Assembly: GCA_947503265.1 (NCBI GenBank)
Contig: CANNDC010000010.1
Span: 124,001 to 188,000 of the forward strand
Source: an uncultured Alteromonadaceae bacterium
GTDB lineage: Bacteria > Pseudomonadota > Gammaproteobacteria > Enterobacterales > Alteromonadaceae
Reading direction: 5' to 3'
DNA length: 64,000 nt
Part shown: piece by piece, positions 55,492 to 64,000 of the stretch
Position numbering within the stretch: position 1 is the stretch's first letter
How the letters are laid out: every line of letters starts with the position of its first letter
Notes under the pieces: generated by a model
Told to the model about the DNA's origin: nothing
Database searches by the model: none
Seen by the model: the letters and a program-made list of their open reading frames with translations, nothing else
Translations under genes and position numbers: made by a program

Positions 55492-58400
55492 AAATCCAAT
55501 TGAGTGGCGTTTTCATCAACAGTGTTAATTTGCTCATTAGAAAAGAGTTTATCCATGGCTAAGACATCTCTCTCTTCAGGCAAGTAGTAATAACTTCCGG
55601 TATTTGCTGAATCAGCAGACATGCCTCTCAAGAATAGATAGTAAGCGCCACCTATATGAGTTTTGTAATCGTAGCCGGTTAAATTAACACGTAAATATCG
55701 ATGCAAGGCGACAATGTAAAGCAGAGATTGTAAGTGATAGTCATGCTCTACCATGGCTTTTTCCATGTTATTAAGATTGTAGTCATGGAAGTCATTTCCC
55801 AGATAATTGGATTTATAATCTGCAACATAAAATCGACCTTCAAACTCGAAAGTCAGATCAATAAAACCTTTGAGCATGCCATTAAGCTTTTCAAAGCCAT
55901 ACTGACGGGTCGCTGTTTTGAAAACTTGATTAACCAATTTATTAAATGCGCTTACCTCAACAGACTTTAACGGGATATGAAACTCCATTTCTGCATTCAC
56001 TTGGTTGGGCAACAATTTGTGTAGTGACAGGCCATCTTGATTGATCGGTGCACGAATTAAATCCAGCACCCAATCTCTCACAAGGCTCAGCCATTCTTCC
56101 TCAATCCCATACCATTGGCTTTGTTGAAGGATGGTTGATTCAATGTCTTGTGGATGACTAAAGCAAATGTTCTCCAGCACGCCGTGCAAAAATGACCCAG
56201 CTTGTGCTCCTTTGGTAAAGGTGAATCGAGACATTTCGTTCGCCCCTTGTGGATCAAAATCAACCGCACTTTCACGCTCATCTCGGCCTGGTTTATCCCC
56301 CTCTAACACATCATATTCAACGGTACCCTGCTCACGGGCAATAGCTGAGTAGCTGGTCAGTTGCCAATCTCTGACAATTTTTTTATGTAGCTTCTCTGCG
56401 GTATAGTCCGTCTTCAATTCATCGTATTTCTCGGCCTGATAAGGTTCAATAACGGGTTCAGCCAAAGACAGCTTTTGATAACTGATATCCTTGTCACTTG
56501 CCAATGCCCATATTCGCTTAGTGATCGCATTATTGGTGGGAGCATCACTACCCTTTAACAGAATTTTGCCCAGAGCAGTGCTGAATAGCGCAGACTGCTT
56601 GGAGGTGGGTGTTGCAGGAGGATTCCAAATTCCGATTGAGCAATGGTAAATCGCCCTTGTTACGGCCACATAAAATAGTCGAATATCTTCAGCAAGCCGC
56701 TCTTGATCTGCCAACTCTAAATTGCTCGATTGTTTGGTGAAATCGGCAACCAATTGCTGATTCTGATCATGGAATATCGCATTTTTACTCAAGCGAAACG
56801 CAGCAGCAAATGGCACAAATACGATTGGAAACTCCAAACCTTTCGACGCATGCATGGTAACGATTTGAACCAAGTTGGCATCTGACTCTAAGCGTAACTG
56901 TTGACTTTCGTTTTTATGGTCTGGCTCGGCCAACTGTTCAGCAAACCAATGTAAAAGCTGGTTTTGCCCGGCAATGAGATCGCTCTGATGTTGCAGTATT
57001 TCCGTTAAGTGACGTAAATCCGTAATTTCGCGCAAGCCAACAATATTGCCTTGTTTAGCTGATTTGTTATACACCTCAAACTTTGACATTACACTGTTGA
57101 TGGTGATCATCACGCCACTGCGCTGCCACATCTGATGCCAGATGAAAAACTGTTCAACAATCGGCTGCCATTCATTGTCTTGAAGAAACACCTTCTCTAT
57201 TTCTGATGCTGTAAAACCTAGCAATGTAGTCAGCAAAGCTGCTCTGAGTTTTCTCTCGTCTGTAGGCGCGGCTATCGCACTCAATATAACAAACAGATCG
57301 CGGCTTACTCGGCTACTAAAAACACTTTCGCGAGCTAAAAACACGCTAGCGATATTTAATTCGGTGAGCGTTTGCTTAATAAGAGTCGCTTCATTTCGAT
57401 CTCTAACCAAAATACAGCAATCTCCAGCAACAACCTTACGATCCGGCTTATTTGCAGTTTTTATATGGCCATGAGTAAGCATAGTCACCAACTGCTTAGC
57501 CATGTCATTTGCCAACACCCCATGTGCGGTTTTATTTGCTGTCACCCCATTTGCCGTCCCCCCATTTGCCAATGCCTGGTTATCGTTTTCTACATGCGCA
57601 AAATGCAAACTTGCTAGTCTTTCATCTTGAAAATACAGGCTGGCTTCGGGTTTCGCGGCTGTTACTCGCATAAAGGGAATTTGGTCATCAAATAGAAAAC
57701 CATGCTCGCTATTGGCAAACAAGGTATTGGTAGCCTCAACCAGCAATGCTTGCGACCGCCAATTTTGGGTAAGTGTGTAGTGTCGAGTCGCAGGAACTAC
57801 CTCTTTAGCTAACAAATAGGTATAGATATCAGCGCCGCGAAAACCATAAATCGCCTGTTTGGGATCGCCGATCATAACTAAGCAAGATGATTGATTGGGC
57901 CCGTCGCTTTTACTTTGAACACTTTCACTTCGGACACTTTCACTTCGCAAGTAAATCTGACTGAAAATATCAAATTGGATTGAATCCGTATCTTGAAATT
58001 CGTCTATCAGGGCGGTGGGGAAAGCCTCACAAATAAGGTCTCGAAGCTTGCTGCCATTTGGGTTAGACAGCGCCCTGTGCATACGCTGCAAAAGATCATC
58101 AGGTGCAAGTAAACCCAATGACTGTTTGTGCTGCTGTAGGTTTGCTTTTACCCCTTGCAATGCATGAGTGAAATAGGCATTAATAAATTGCTTTTTTACC
58201 TTTTCGCTCAAAGCTTGCAACTCTTCAAAACGAGAAAAATCCAAAAGAGATAAATCAGGGCTCGCAGCTGAACAAGCAGAGGTTAACTTGTCCGGAAATA
58301 AATCTGACCAGCCCGTCTTAGCAAAAGGGCTGATAAGAGAGTCACCATTGCAAAATGCATCCATTTGAGCATAGAGAGCAGGTTTACCCAATTTAGTGGT

Positions 58401-59159
58401 TTTCTTTAATTTGGCATTTTGTAACGTCTCACTGACGTTTGAGTCTAGCCACCACCTTTTTACCTCGTAAACAGTCTGCTCAAGAACTGTTAAGAGGTTA
58501 CGGGCAGATTCACGAGCCAGTTCAGCATTTTGATTGGCATTTTGGCTAGCATTTTGACTAGAAGGTTCAGAGATATTTTGGCTTAAAAAAGGCAATAAGC
58601 TTGACTTTAGGTCTTCCGGTGTCTTCCAAAACAAGTTTATCTGTTGTATTTCATGACCCGTTAAAGGCACGATACTTTTGCGCCAGTAATCGTTTACCGC
58701 TTGCTCCAACCACTTTGACTCATCAACTTCGAGCTTTTCATTGTAGACAGCGCCACTTTCAAACGCATACTGAGTTAGCATCCGTTGGCAATAACTGTGA
58801 ATGGTGAATATGGAAGCTTCGTCCATCTGTTTCATGGCTAAATTTAGGCGCTCACAAACCTGTGCTAAGTCGTCGATATCACCAATCAACTGTTTGATAA
58901 AATCTTCTTCGCTCTCACCGCGATAAAAGTCTAAATAAGCAGACTGAATACGCAAACGAATGCGATCTTTCAATTCAGACGTAGCTGCATTAGTGAAGGT
59001 CACCACCAGAATTTGCTCAATCGTCAACGCTCGGCATTTATGCCCAATCAATAGACGTAAAACCAAATTTACGATCGTGTAAGTTTTGCCCGTGCCAGCG
59101 CTGGCTTCAATCAGTGACGCCCCTTGCAGCGGAAAGGTAAAACTATCGAGAGGATTCAA
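55485..59159 (-). CDS. recB: Exodeoxyribonuclease V subunit beta
   Basis: A 1224-residue UvrD-type helicase and nuclease. It has Walker A EASAGTGKTYTIVNL (about 18-32), TALIDEFQDTDSIQFDIF (motif II), QAIYGFRGADIYTYL, TMHASKGLEFPIVFVPF (motif V) and AVTRAIYHCSIGIW. The nuclease domain ends with GFIDLTFEFEGRFYVADYKS, carrying the catalytic Asp and Lys. It is slightly longer than E. coli RecB (1180). Three short repeat insertions lie near residues 200, 403 and 530. It overlaps recC by 4 bp and recD by 7 bp. Confidence 0.96.
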   Translation of the reverse strand: MNPLDSFTFPLQGASLIEASAGTGKTYTIVNLVLRLLIGHKCRALTIEQILVVTFTNAATSELKDRIRLRIQSAYLDFYRGESEEDFIKQLIGDIDDLAQVCERLNLAMKQMDEASIFTIHSYCQRMLTQYAFESGAVYNEKLEVDESKWLEQAVNDYWRKSIVPLTGHEIQQINLFWKTPEDLKSSLLPFLSQNISEPSSQNASQNANQNAELARESARNLLTVLEQTVYEVKRWWLDSNVSETLQNAKLKKTTKLGKPALYAQMDAFCNGDSLISPFAKTGWSDLFPDKLTSACSAASPDLSLLDFSRFEELQALSEKVKKQFINAYFTHALQGVKANLQQHKQSLGLLAPDDLLQRMHRALSNPNGSKLRDLICEAFPTALIDEFQDTDSIQFDIFSQIYLRSESVRSESVQSKSDGPNQSSCLVMIGDPKQAIYGFRGADIYTYLLAKEVVPATRHYTLTQNWRSQALLVEATNTLFANSEHGFLFDDQIPFMRVTAAKPEASLYFQDERLASLHFAHVENDNQALANGGTANGVTANKTAHGVLANDMAKQLVTMLTHGHIKTANKPDRKVVAGDCCILVRDRNEATLIKQTLTELNIASVFLARESVFSSRVSRDLFVILSAIAAPTDERKLRAALLTTLLGFTASEIEKVFLQDNEWQPIVEQFFIWHQMWQRSGVMITINSVMSKFEVYNKSAKQGNIVGLREITDLRHLTEILQHQSDLIAGQNQLLHWFAEQLAEPDHKNESQQLRLESDANLVQIVTMHASKGLEFPIVFVPFAAAFRLSKNAIFHDQNQQLVADFTKQSSNLELADQERLAEDIRLFYVAVTRAIYHCSIGIWNPPATPTSKQSALFSTALGKILLKGSDAPTNNAITKRIWALASDKDISYQKLSLAEPVIEPYQAEKYDELKTDYTAEKLHKKIVRDWQLTSYSAIAREQGTVEYDVLEGDKPGRDERESAVDFDPQGANEMSRFTFTKGAQAGSFLHGVLENICFSHPQDIESTILQQSQWYGIEEEWLSLVRDWVLDLIRAPINQDGLSLHKLLPNQVNAEMEFHIPLKSVEVSAFNKLVNQVFKTATRQYGFEKLNGMLKGFIDLTFEFEGRFYVADYKSNYLGNDFHDYNLNNMEKAMVEHDYHLQSLLYIVALHRYLRVNLTGYDYKTHIGGAYYLFLRGMSADSANTGSYYYLPEERDVLAMDKLFSNEQINTVDENATQLDLW
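57506..57575 (-). repeat. Short in-frame repeats inside recB
   Basis: Minus-strand coding repeats near residues 525-545 read ANGGTANGVTANKTAHGVLA, from imperfect 15-18-bp units (CATTTGCCGTC-like on the plus strand). Two similar repeat stretches lie at about 57914-57956 (RSESVRSESVQ, 15-bp units) and 58516-58562 (SQNASQNANQNA, 12-bp units). All keep frame and lie in linker positions. Confidence 0.8.
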
Positions 59160-62100
59160 GGCTTCACCTCGTGGGCGATCATGCTACCCAGAATACTATG
59201 GCTAACCTCGTCAAACTGTTCGAATACCCTGTTCAAATCAGGGCACAATCGAGCAATATTTGGCTCACTCCCCTCACCTCTACTAAAATCATTACCGACA
59301 AATTTATCCTGAGTTTTCTTCCTGTCGCCGCTAGTCACCCAAATGTAAGCAGTCTCGATATAAAAGTGCAAAGGTGCTGATAATCCCTGCTCACAATACA
59401 CCATCAATGCCGTTAATTGCTGCATTGCATCTTGTTGAGACAAAGCTTGTAGTGCATACGGTTTTTTAGTGCCAAGGAAACGAGAACGATGATTTGAACA
59501 ATCACGTTGAGCACAAAGGCACAACCAATTGACCCAAAGCGTAAATTTGTCTTTTGCTCTTATGTCACCGCTTCTAACCAATATAAGATCACCGTTATAG
59601 ATATTATCGACCCAACCAACAAGATTAATGCCATCGATATTAAGTTGTATTTCTTGCTTCGATTTGGTGTTGCCAATAACGTATTCTTCAATTGCTTCAA
59701 ACAAAGCATCAGTGTGAGCAAGCATATTTTCTAAGCTAGTTTCGCCAATCACGCCATAGGGTAAGGCACCTTGAGCTCGGAGGTTTTCGGTAAAGTCAGA
59801 CTGATTCAGTTGGCTCTTTTCTCTACTTTGCGCACCCGATATGTATTCGTCTAATAACTGTTCACCGAGTTTATATCTGTCCAATGCATTTAAAGAAAAA
59901 GGTTCATCATCGATAATTTCTTCGTGGAACAATTGCAGACTCGTTTTCCAACGTTGTTGGAACAGACCTTTGGCGGGATTCAATAAAAAAGCAAGGAGTC
60001 GGTCCAACTCAAAATTATCAGTATCGACAATAGATTCAAATGGCGAAGCAAGGCTCACATCATAAAATTCAGAACCTGATTCTTGTTGTTTCGACTCATG
60101 GGTCTTCAAAACATTTAACCACTTTGCTTGAAAACTGCGTAAGTTGAGGAAAGACTCAGAGAAGTAACGAGGAGAGAATGGCTGCAAGCCATGAGAATGT
60201 AGAAGATGAGCAGATATTTGGTTACGCGTAACCTCTGGAGCCTTTTCTAAGTCTCCTTCCAAGCAATATGTCTGGTGACAGTAATCGAGCAGTTCGCTTA
60301 CTAAGATAGACGGAATACACTCCGAATTATCCCGAATATTGTACCCCAAGTAACTAATATATAGTTGTTGTCGAGCGGATAGAATCGCTTCCAGAAACAA
60401 ATATCGATCATCAAATCGTCTTGAGCGATCTCCCCTTTTCGTATTCGAATTTAACATTAAATCGAATCCAATTGGCATCGATTTTCGTGGGTAATCTGTA
60501 TCATTTAGCCCCAGCAAACATACTCTAGAAAAGGGAATACTGCGCATGGGCATCAGTGTGCAGAAATTCACGCTACCGGCCAAAAATCGCTGTCCAACGC
60601 CTTTATCATCAAGATTTTGAGTCACTTCGTTGACGAACACATCCTGACCAATATCTTCAGAATATTGGTGTTGATGAAGGGCAATTTGTTCGAGGGTTTG
60701 ACGCAATTGATTTATATAGACTTGCTCGTTTTCATCTACCAGATAAAAAGATTCGATTAGCTGCAGTCCAGCATCAACTTTGTCTTGCAAGTTAGCGGTT
60801 TGCTGACAGTAACGTAGAGTTTGATTAAGCTTTTCACAAAACGAATAGAGTTTCCCTAGCGCTAGGGCCTGTTGTCCTTCAATCTCAACGTAAGGTGAAA
60901 TAAGACTATCTTTACCGTTTAGCAGGCTATCGTTGTTCAACGCATACCCTGCAAGCAAACGCGTCAATCCAAATAGCAAGGTGTTCTGCGATTGTTCAGG
61001 AATGTTCCATCGAGACTTATCCTCACTGTCCCATCCCCATCGCACTCCGACGTCAATCAACCAGTATCGAATGACTTCAAATTCCTTATCAGTTATTTCA
61101 AATTTTTGTTGAATGGCGGGTACTTCGAGAACCGATAACAGTTCGGAAAGTGTTAGTCGACTTTGGTGCAATGAAATAAGACTGACAAAGCTCTTTATAA
61201 TCTTCGATTCCTGCGCTGCATTTCTGTCCGAAATAGCAAAGGGTATGTATAAAGATGCATCTACGGATCCAAATACCCCCGAAATATAAGGTGCGTAACT
61301 CGCTACATCTGGCATCATCACGATGACATCACCGGGTTTTAAATTTGCGTCAGCATTAAATTGCTGCAACAGAAAATCATGTAATACTTCCAGTTCCCGA
61401 ACCTTGGAATGGCAACGATGAAACTGAATCGAGTCATCGTCTGTGTTAATTTCAATTTTTGGAAACTCAACGCCGTTGGTCAATAGCTCCTCCGCAGAAA
61501 GAGGTGCATTGGAGCGCCGCATCGTTAAATCAAAGACTTCGTTCTGCAAGTTTTGCAGCATCGACTTCGCTGGCACTTCAACAAATAAATCGTGTTGTTC
61601 AACTTCAATGTTAAGCAACATTTCTTGGTAATCTCGGCCTAGCTTACCCCAAGATGTCAGTAGCGGATTACCACTTTCCAAAAACTGTTCAGGTAGATTT
61701 TCGTTTTGTTGTTTTAGTTTAGCTTTAGCACGATATTTCTCATCCACCATATCACCCCAATAATGTTGACTGGGGTTACACCAGAAAATATACACTTCTC
61801 GATAACGCCCGATGCGTTTCAGAATATCTAACTGTTGTTGCGGTAAAGCAGAGATACCAAAAACATAAAGGGGCTTTTGAGACGCCTTAGGCTGGCTAGT
61901 TTCAGCATCAAGAAAAGACAATAAGGTTTCATGCAAGTTTGCGCGATGATGAGAAGATTCACCAAGGGCTTTGGTTTTCGCAACCAGTTCCCGCCACAAT
62001 AGAGGTTGCCATGGATGTAGCTCTACTTTGGCATCGGGCAACAGATCTTGACCCTGTTCCCATGCCAAAACCCACTCCGGGCGATACATCAAATATTGAT

Positions 62101-62518
62101 CAAATACATCTGCAATCTTTTGACTCAATTGATAACTTTTCAATCCAGTGTCGTTGTCTAAATATTGTTTAATTTCGGCGAATTCAGGGCGCGAAATGAG
62201 ATTGGGAAGAATGGCTAATATTTTCCACGCCATGTTCCCTTTGGAATAGGCAGAGACTTGCGGCAAATCGTCTACATATTTGCTGTAGTAACTCCAGATA
62301 TAGCTAGATGGTAAGGGAAATTCAAAATTGGCAGCAATGCCTAAGGATTCAGCCAAGCAAATTTTTAACCACTGAGCCATTCCCGGACTTTGTACTAAGA
62401 TAGTATCTGCTGTCAGAATATTGGATAAATCCGAATTTGAACTCGCATTTTGCTCAATAATTGCAACTAAATGGGCTTCCAACACCTCCATTTTGTTTGA
62501 TTGAACCAGATGCAGCAC
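59156..62518 (-). CDS. recC: Exodeoxyribonuclease V subunit gamma
   Basis: A 1120-residue RecC, the Chi-recognition subunit of RecBCD. Clear blocks are MLHLVQSNKMEVLEAHLV, LVQSPGMAQWLKICLAESLG, YVFGISALPQQQLDILKRIG, VCLLGLNDTDYPRK and the C-terminal inactive nuclease-like fold. Length equals E. coli RecC (1122). It is the first gene of the set; ptrA, which separates recC from recB in E. coli, is absent. The 155-bp gap to the divergent xthA carries the promoters. Confidence 0.95.
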   Translation of the reverse strand: MLHLVQSNKMEVLEAHLVAIIEQNASSNSDLSNILTADTILVQSPGMAQWLKICLAESLGIAANFEFPLPSSYIWSYYSKYVDDLPQVSAYSKGNMAWKILAILPNLISRPEFAEIKQYLDNDTGLKSYQLSQKIADVFDQYLMYRPEWVLAWEQGQDLLPDAKVELHPWQPLLWRELVAKTKALGESSHHRANLHETLLSFLDAETSQPKASQKPLYVFGISALPQQQLDILKRIGRYREVYIFWCNPSQHYWGDMVDEKYRAKAKLKQQNENLPEQFLESGNPLLTSWGKLGRDYQEMLLNIEVEQHDLFVEVPAKSMLQNLQNEVFDLTMRRSNAPLSAEELLTNGVEFPKIEINTDDDSIQFHRCHSKVRELEVLHDFLLQQFNADANLKPGDVIVMMPDVASYAPYISGVFGSVDASLYIPFAISDRNAAQESKIIKSFVSLISLHQSRLTLSELLSVLEVPAIQQKFEITDKEFEVIRYWLIDVGVRWGWDSEDKSRWNIPEQSQNTLLFGLTRLLAGYALNNDSLLNGKDSLISPYVEIEGQQALALGKLYSFCEKLNQTLRYCQQTANLQDKVDAGLQLIESFYLVDENEQVYINQLRQTLEQIALHQHQYSEDIGQDVFVNEVTQNLDDKGVGQRFLAGSVNFCTLMPMRSIPFSRVCLLGLNDTDYPRKSMPIGFDLMLNSNTKRGDRSRRFDDRYLFLEAILSARQQLYISYLGYNIRDNSECIPSILVSELLDYCHQTYCLEGDLEKAPEVTRNQISAHLLHSHGLQPFSPRYFSESFLNLRSFQAKWLNVLKTHESKQQESGSEFYDVSLASPFESIVDTDNFELDRLLAFLLNPAKGLFQQRWKTSLQLFHEEIIDDEPFSLNALDRYKLGEQLLDEYISGAQSREKSQLNQSDFTENLRAQGALPYGVIGETSLENMLAHTDALFEAIEEYVIGNTKSKQEIQLNIDGINLVGWVDNIYNGDLILVRSGDIRAKDKFTLWVNWLCLCAQRDCSNHRSRFLGTKKPYALQALSQQDAMQQLTALMVYCEQGLSAPLHFYIETAYIWVTSGDRKKTQDKFVGNDFSRGEGSEPNIARLCPDLNRVFEQFDEVSHSILGSMIAHEVKP

Positions 62519-62673
62519 TCACTGTCCTTGGGAAAGAAATATCAAGCAACTATGTTAACCTGATTTTCAGTAGGTAACCAAGCTGATTCAAGCTAATTTA
62601 AACCAACAAAATCAGTTTTGACATCAACCTATATTTGATAAACTCAGCGCACTTTTTAAAACATGGACATGAC

Positions 62674-63480
62674 ATGAAATTTATCTCTTTCAATATCAAC
62701 GGTATTCGCGCACGACTTCATCAACTGCAAGCGCTTATCGACAAACATCAACCAGATGTGATTGGCTTACAAGAGATAAAAGTACATAACGACATGTTTC
62801 CAATTGCAGATGTTGAAGCGATGGGTTATCACGTCTATTTTCATGGACAAAAAGCACACTATGGCGTGGCGATGTTATGCAAAGAAAAGCCGCTGAACGT
62901 GCAATATGGCTTTCCCACTGATGATGAAGATGCCCAGAGAAGGATGATTATGGTTGATTATCCAATGCCAAATGGTGAAAGTGTTCGCGTATTAAATGGC
63001 TATTTTCCCCAAGGCGAGAATCAGTCACATGAAAACAAGTACCCTGCTAAGCGAAAATTCTACCAAGACTTGATGCAATATTTAACTAACAGCCATAGTC
63101 CGGACGACAATATTGTTGTCATGGGAGATGTGAATATTTCACACACTGATCTGGATATTGGAATAGGTGAGGAAAACAAGAAAAGGTGGCTAAAAACAGG
63201 TAAATGTAGCTTTTTACCTGAAGAAAGAGAATGGCTGAACACCTTAATAGATTGGGGGTTCAATGATGGATTCAGAAGTTTGAATCCTGACAGCACAGAT
63301 AGATACAGCTGGTTTGATTATCGCTCTAAAGGGTTTAACGATAACCGAGGGTTACGCATTGACCTGATTCTGGCAACCAATGCGTTGCATCAGAAGCTCT
63401 TGGCCGCTGATGTTGACTATGAGCTGCGTGGTATTGAAAAACCGTCTGACCATGCTCCTATCTGGGCAAAGTACGAATAG
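62674..63480 (+). CDS. xthA: Exodeoxyribonuclease III
   Basis: A 268-residue AP endonuclease and 3'-5' exonuclease for base-excision repair. Motifs are [25 protein letters not shown] (metal-binding Glu), [37 protein letters not shown] and the C-terminal [11 protein letters not shown] with the catalytic His. The ATG at 62674 follows a weak GGAC site; an in-frame ATG at 62635 would add 13 residues not typical of the family. It stands divergent from recC, giving a compact DNA-repair neighbourhood. Confidence 0.95.
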   Translation: MKFISFNINGIRARLHQLQALIDKHQPDVIGLQEIKVHNDMFPIADVEAMGYHVYFHGQKAHYGVAMLCKEKPLNVQYGFPTDDEDAQRRMIMVDYPMPNGESVRVLNGYFPQGENQSHENKYPAKRKFYQDLMQYLTNSHSPDDNIVVMGDVNISHTDLDIGIGEENKKRWLKTGKCSFLPEEREWLNTLIDWGFNDGFRSLNPDSTDRYSWFDYRSKGFNDNRGLRIDLILATNALHQKLLAADVDYELRGIEKPSDHAPIWAKYE

Positions 63481-63483
63481 GTT

Positions 63484-64000
63484 ATGTTTGATATTAGTAT
63501 ATTGCAGGTTATTGCATGGATAGCATACCTCACTAGCACTATCTTTGTTTTGAGAGATCTGCCTCTTGCACAGTTTTCCACCGACAAGAAAACACAACAC
63601 CTCGTATTGGGAGCTTCCGTTAGTGTATTTGCACTTTGGTTGTTTAGGGTGGGAATTTTTGACGGATTAGATGTTCATTTTTTATGGTTAACTGCACTCA
63701 CTCTCGTATTGGGAATGAGATGGGCGTTATTGAGTGGTTTCATTGCATTGTTGGTGTCTACTTTAACAGGCTACGACAGTTGGCAAATGTTCGGAGTTAA
63801 CGGTGTAGTCGGCGTGGGAATTCCCATTGTTGTAAGCTACTTAATCTATAGTTTTACGTTCCATAAGCTTCCTAAACACTTCTTTATCTATGTTTTTGTT
63901 TGTGCCTTTCTTTGCGGTGCGTTAATGATTGCATTGAAAATGATATTGCTGGGTGGATATTACTATTTAGACGGACTATATGAGTGGCAAATTGTCTATG
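63484..64000 (+). CDS. Membrane protein, CbiM-like transporter component (5' part)
   Basis: The first 172 residues of a membrane protein that runs off the right edge. Several hydrophobic segments are visible (about 5-20, 40-56, 65-95 and 105-122). The HFLWLTALTLVLGMRWALLS and GYDSWQMFGVNGVVGVGIPI blocks resemble energy-coupling-factor permeases of the CbiM family, which take up cobalt or nickel. The ATG is 3 bp after the xthA stop, so the two may be co-transcribed. Family membership is likely but not certain, and the substrate cannot be judged from the partial sequence. Confidence 0.6.
   Translation, partial: MFDISILQVIAWIAYLTSTIFVLRDLPLAQFSTDKKTQHLVLGASVSVFALWLFRVGIFDGLDVHFLWLTALTLVLGMRWALLSGFIALLVSTLTGYDSWQMFGVNGVVGVGIPIVVSYLIYSFTFHKLPKHFFIYVFVCAFLCGALMIALKMILLGGYYYLDGLYEWQIVY

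Noticed and set aside
1..64000. tRNA, rRNA or CRISPR arrays
   Set aside because: No cloverleaf-like genes, rRNA segments or regularly spaced direct repeats were recognised by eye.

Overview
The window looks like a chromosomal segment of a marine gammaproteobacterium of the order Alteromonadales, close to Glaciecola/Paraglaciecola or a related Alteromonadaceae genus. This rests on protein families and gene order: a LiuR-type liu operon, an mms valine operon, recC-recB-recD without ptrA, a PEP-CTERM protein, and DUF2750 and DUF3718 proteins. DNA is AT-rich and genes are tightly packed on both strands. No rRNA, tRNA or CRISPR array was seen. The genus is an inference.

Region 1 (1-16900) is mostly branched-chain amino acid catabolism. 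A minus-strand operon (mmsA, isobutyryl-CoA dehydrogenase-like, 3-hydroxyisobutyryl-CoA hydrolase, mmsB, a cut-off SDR) degrades valine intermediates. A plus-strand liuR-liuABCDE operon takes isovaleryl-CoA to acetoacetate and acetyl-CoA. Each operon has a near-identical palindrome in its leader (5358-5375 and 9832-9847), which suggests shared control by the MerR-family regulator LiuR. Between them lie a response regulator with a tetratricopeptide-type tail and a two-gene kynurenine module (kynureninase plus a lipoprotein-like formamidase homologue).

Region 2 (16900-35300) is mixed. It holds a pair of membrane-tethered solute-binding-type proteins with no transporter beside them, a DUF922 putative metalloprotease, a phytanoyl-CoA dioxygenase homologue, a lone glgC, two alpha/beta hydrolase or thioesterase genes, an HDOD protein, a ketopantoate-reductase-like gene, a glycosyltransferase whose reading frame lacks a normal start codon, a GNAT/carbon-nitrogen-hydrolase fusion, a cysteine desulfurase-SufE fusion and two MFS transporters.

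Region 3 (35000-39200) is a scarred accessory island. The 3' end of the second MFS gene is duplicated as a frameshifted fragment 3.5 kb downstream. Between the two copies are a PEP-CTERM surface protein flanked by a 57-bp inverted repeat, a decayed IS91-type transposase, a small secreted protein of unknown function, and the C-terminal stump of an RHS-repeat protein.

Region 4 (39200-48000) is a seven-gene minus-strand array: membrane protein, cytochrome c, cytochrome b561-like protein, antibiotic-biosynthesis-monooxygenase-like protein, then outer-membrane factor, adaptor and RND pump. It diverges from two tandem MarR paralogues. The shared intergenic region holds a TTGACA-17-TATAGT promoter covered by two TGACA/TGTCA palindromes, which points to MarR repression of a redox/efflux stress response.

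Region 5 (48100-64000) has two small cytoplasmic proteins, a 1393-residue multi-pass membrane protein with Cache-like sensor regions and a C-terminal winged-helix-like segment, the recC-recB-recD genes (recB carries three short in-frame repeat insertions), xthA, and the start of a CbiM-like membrane protein cut by the window edge.
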